DNA of 6,824 nt. Source: an uncultured Clostridia bacterium (lineage in GTDB: Bacteria; Bacillota; Clostridia; Oscillospirales; Oscillospiraceae). How positions within the stretch are numbered: the first letter of the stretch is position 1; each line of letters starts with the position of its first letter. The notes under the pieces are model-generated. The model was not told the origin of the DNA. It worked only from the letters and a program-made list of their open reading frames with translations, and ran no database searches. Positions 6,810-6,824 of the stretch are shown in pieces. The stretch is from NCBI GenBank assembly GCA_945946745.1, contig CAMEWZ010000085.1, positions 1 to 6,824 of the forward strand, in the 5' to 3' direction. The position numbers were made by a program, and so were the translations under genes.

Positions 6810-6824
6810 AAAAGAGCATAAGAA

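Larger units (their letters stand above)
6753..6824. mobile_element. Possible left edge of an insertion sequence or intergenic repeat
   Basis: The sequence from GGGGCTGTTAAAAAAGTCC followed by a perfect stem-loop has the look of an insertion sequence terminus with a protective subterminal hairpin. It sits exactly where the citrate lyase gene order stops. The other end and any transposase are outside the window and no target duplication can be seen, so this is a pattern-based guess. The preceding bases 6654-6752 hold no recognisable gene. Confidence 0.25.

Noticed and set aside
6745..6824. Open frame from ATG 6745 running off the window (MKKGLLKKSP...)
   Set aside because: There is no ribosome binding site, it reads through both hairpins and it has no protein-like features beyond a basic start.
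1..6824. CRISPR array, tRNA or rRNA genes
   Set aside because: No regularly spaced repeats, cloverleaf-like sequence or rRNA-like sequence was seen; nearly all of the window is coding.

Overview
The window looks like chromosomal DNA of a GC-rich Gram-positive anaerobe of the Clostridia, most likely the Oscillospiraceae/Ruminococcaceae side of Bacillota. This is an inference from strong AAGGAGG-type ribosome binding sites, a TTG start, codon use rich in G/C third positions, and the gene types. No rRNA or taxonomic marker is present. All four recognised genes lie on the + strand and are tightly packed.

Region 1 (1-4051) is a sensory pair. A gene whose 5' end lies outside the window encodes an extracellular solute-binding protein whose C-terminal third resembles the substrate-binding (C-terminal) domain of 5'-nucleotidases, without any metallophosphatase domain in the visible part. 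After 34 bases comes a membrane hybrid sensor histidine kinase (Cache-like sensor, PAS, HisKA, HATPase, receiver). It probably starts at a TTG at 1550. The two are probably co-transcribed, with the binding protein presenting a ligand to the kinase. No ABC permease, HPt protein or output regulator is in the window.

Region 2 (4052-4261) is a 210-base intergenic region. It holds a small hairpin right after the kinase stop, a long imperfect hairpin followed by T6 that reads as a rho-independent terminator, and a promoter candidate whose -35 overlaps a perfect 6-bp inverted repeat.

Region 3 (4262-6653) is a two-gene operon for citrate lyase maturation. The first gene is a citX-citG fusion that makes the prosthetic group precursor and attaches the prosthetic group to the acyl carrier subunit. 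The second is citC, citrate lyase ligase, which acetylates that group; it overlaps citXG by 8 bases. The lyase structural genes citD, citE and citF are not in the window and do not directly follow citC.

Region 4 (6654-6824) has no convincing gene. It holds a GGGG/CCCC hairpin and a perfect 13-bp stem with a GAAA loop, which may be the edge of an insertion sequence or an intergenic repeat.

The most unusual item is the binding protein/5'-nucleotidase-C fusion paired with a hybrid kinase. Its nucleotidase-like domain keeps the fold signature but has lost the Asn and Arg of the NGGGIR nucleotide-binding motif, so it may bind something other than a nucleotide.
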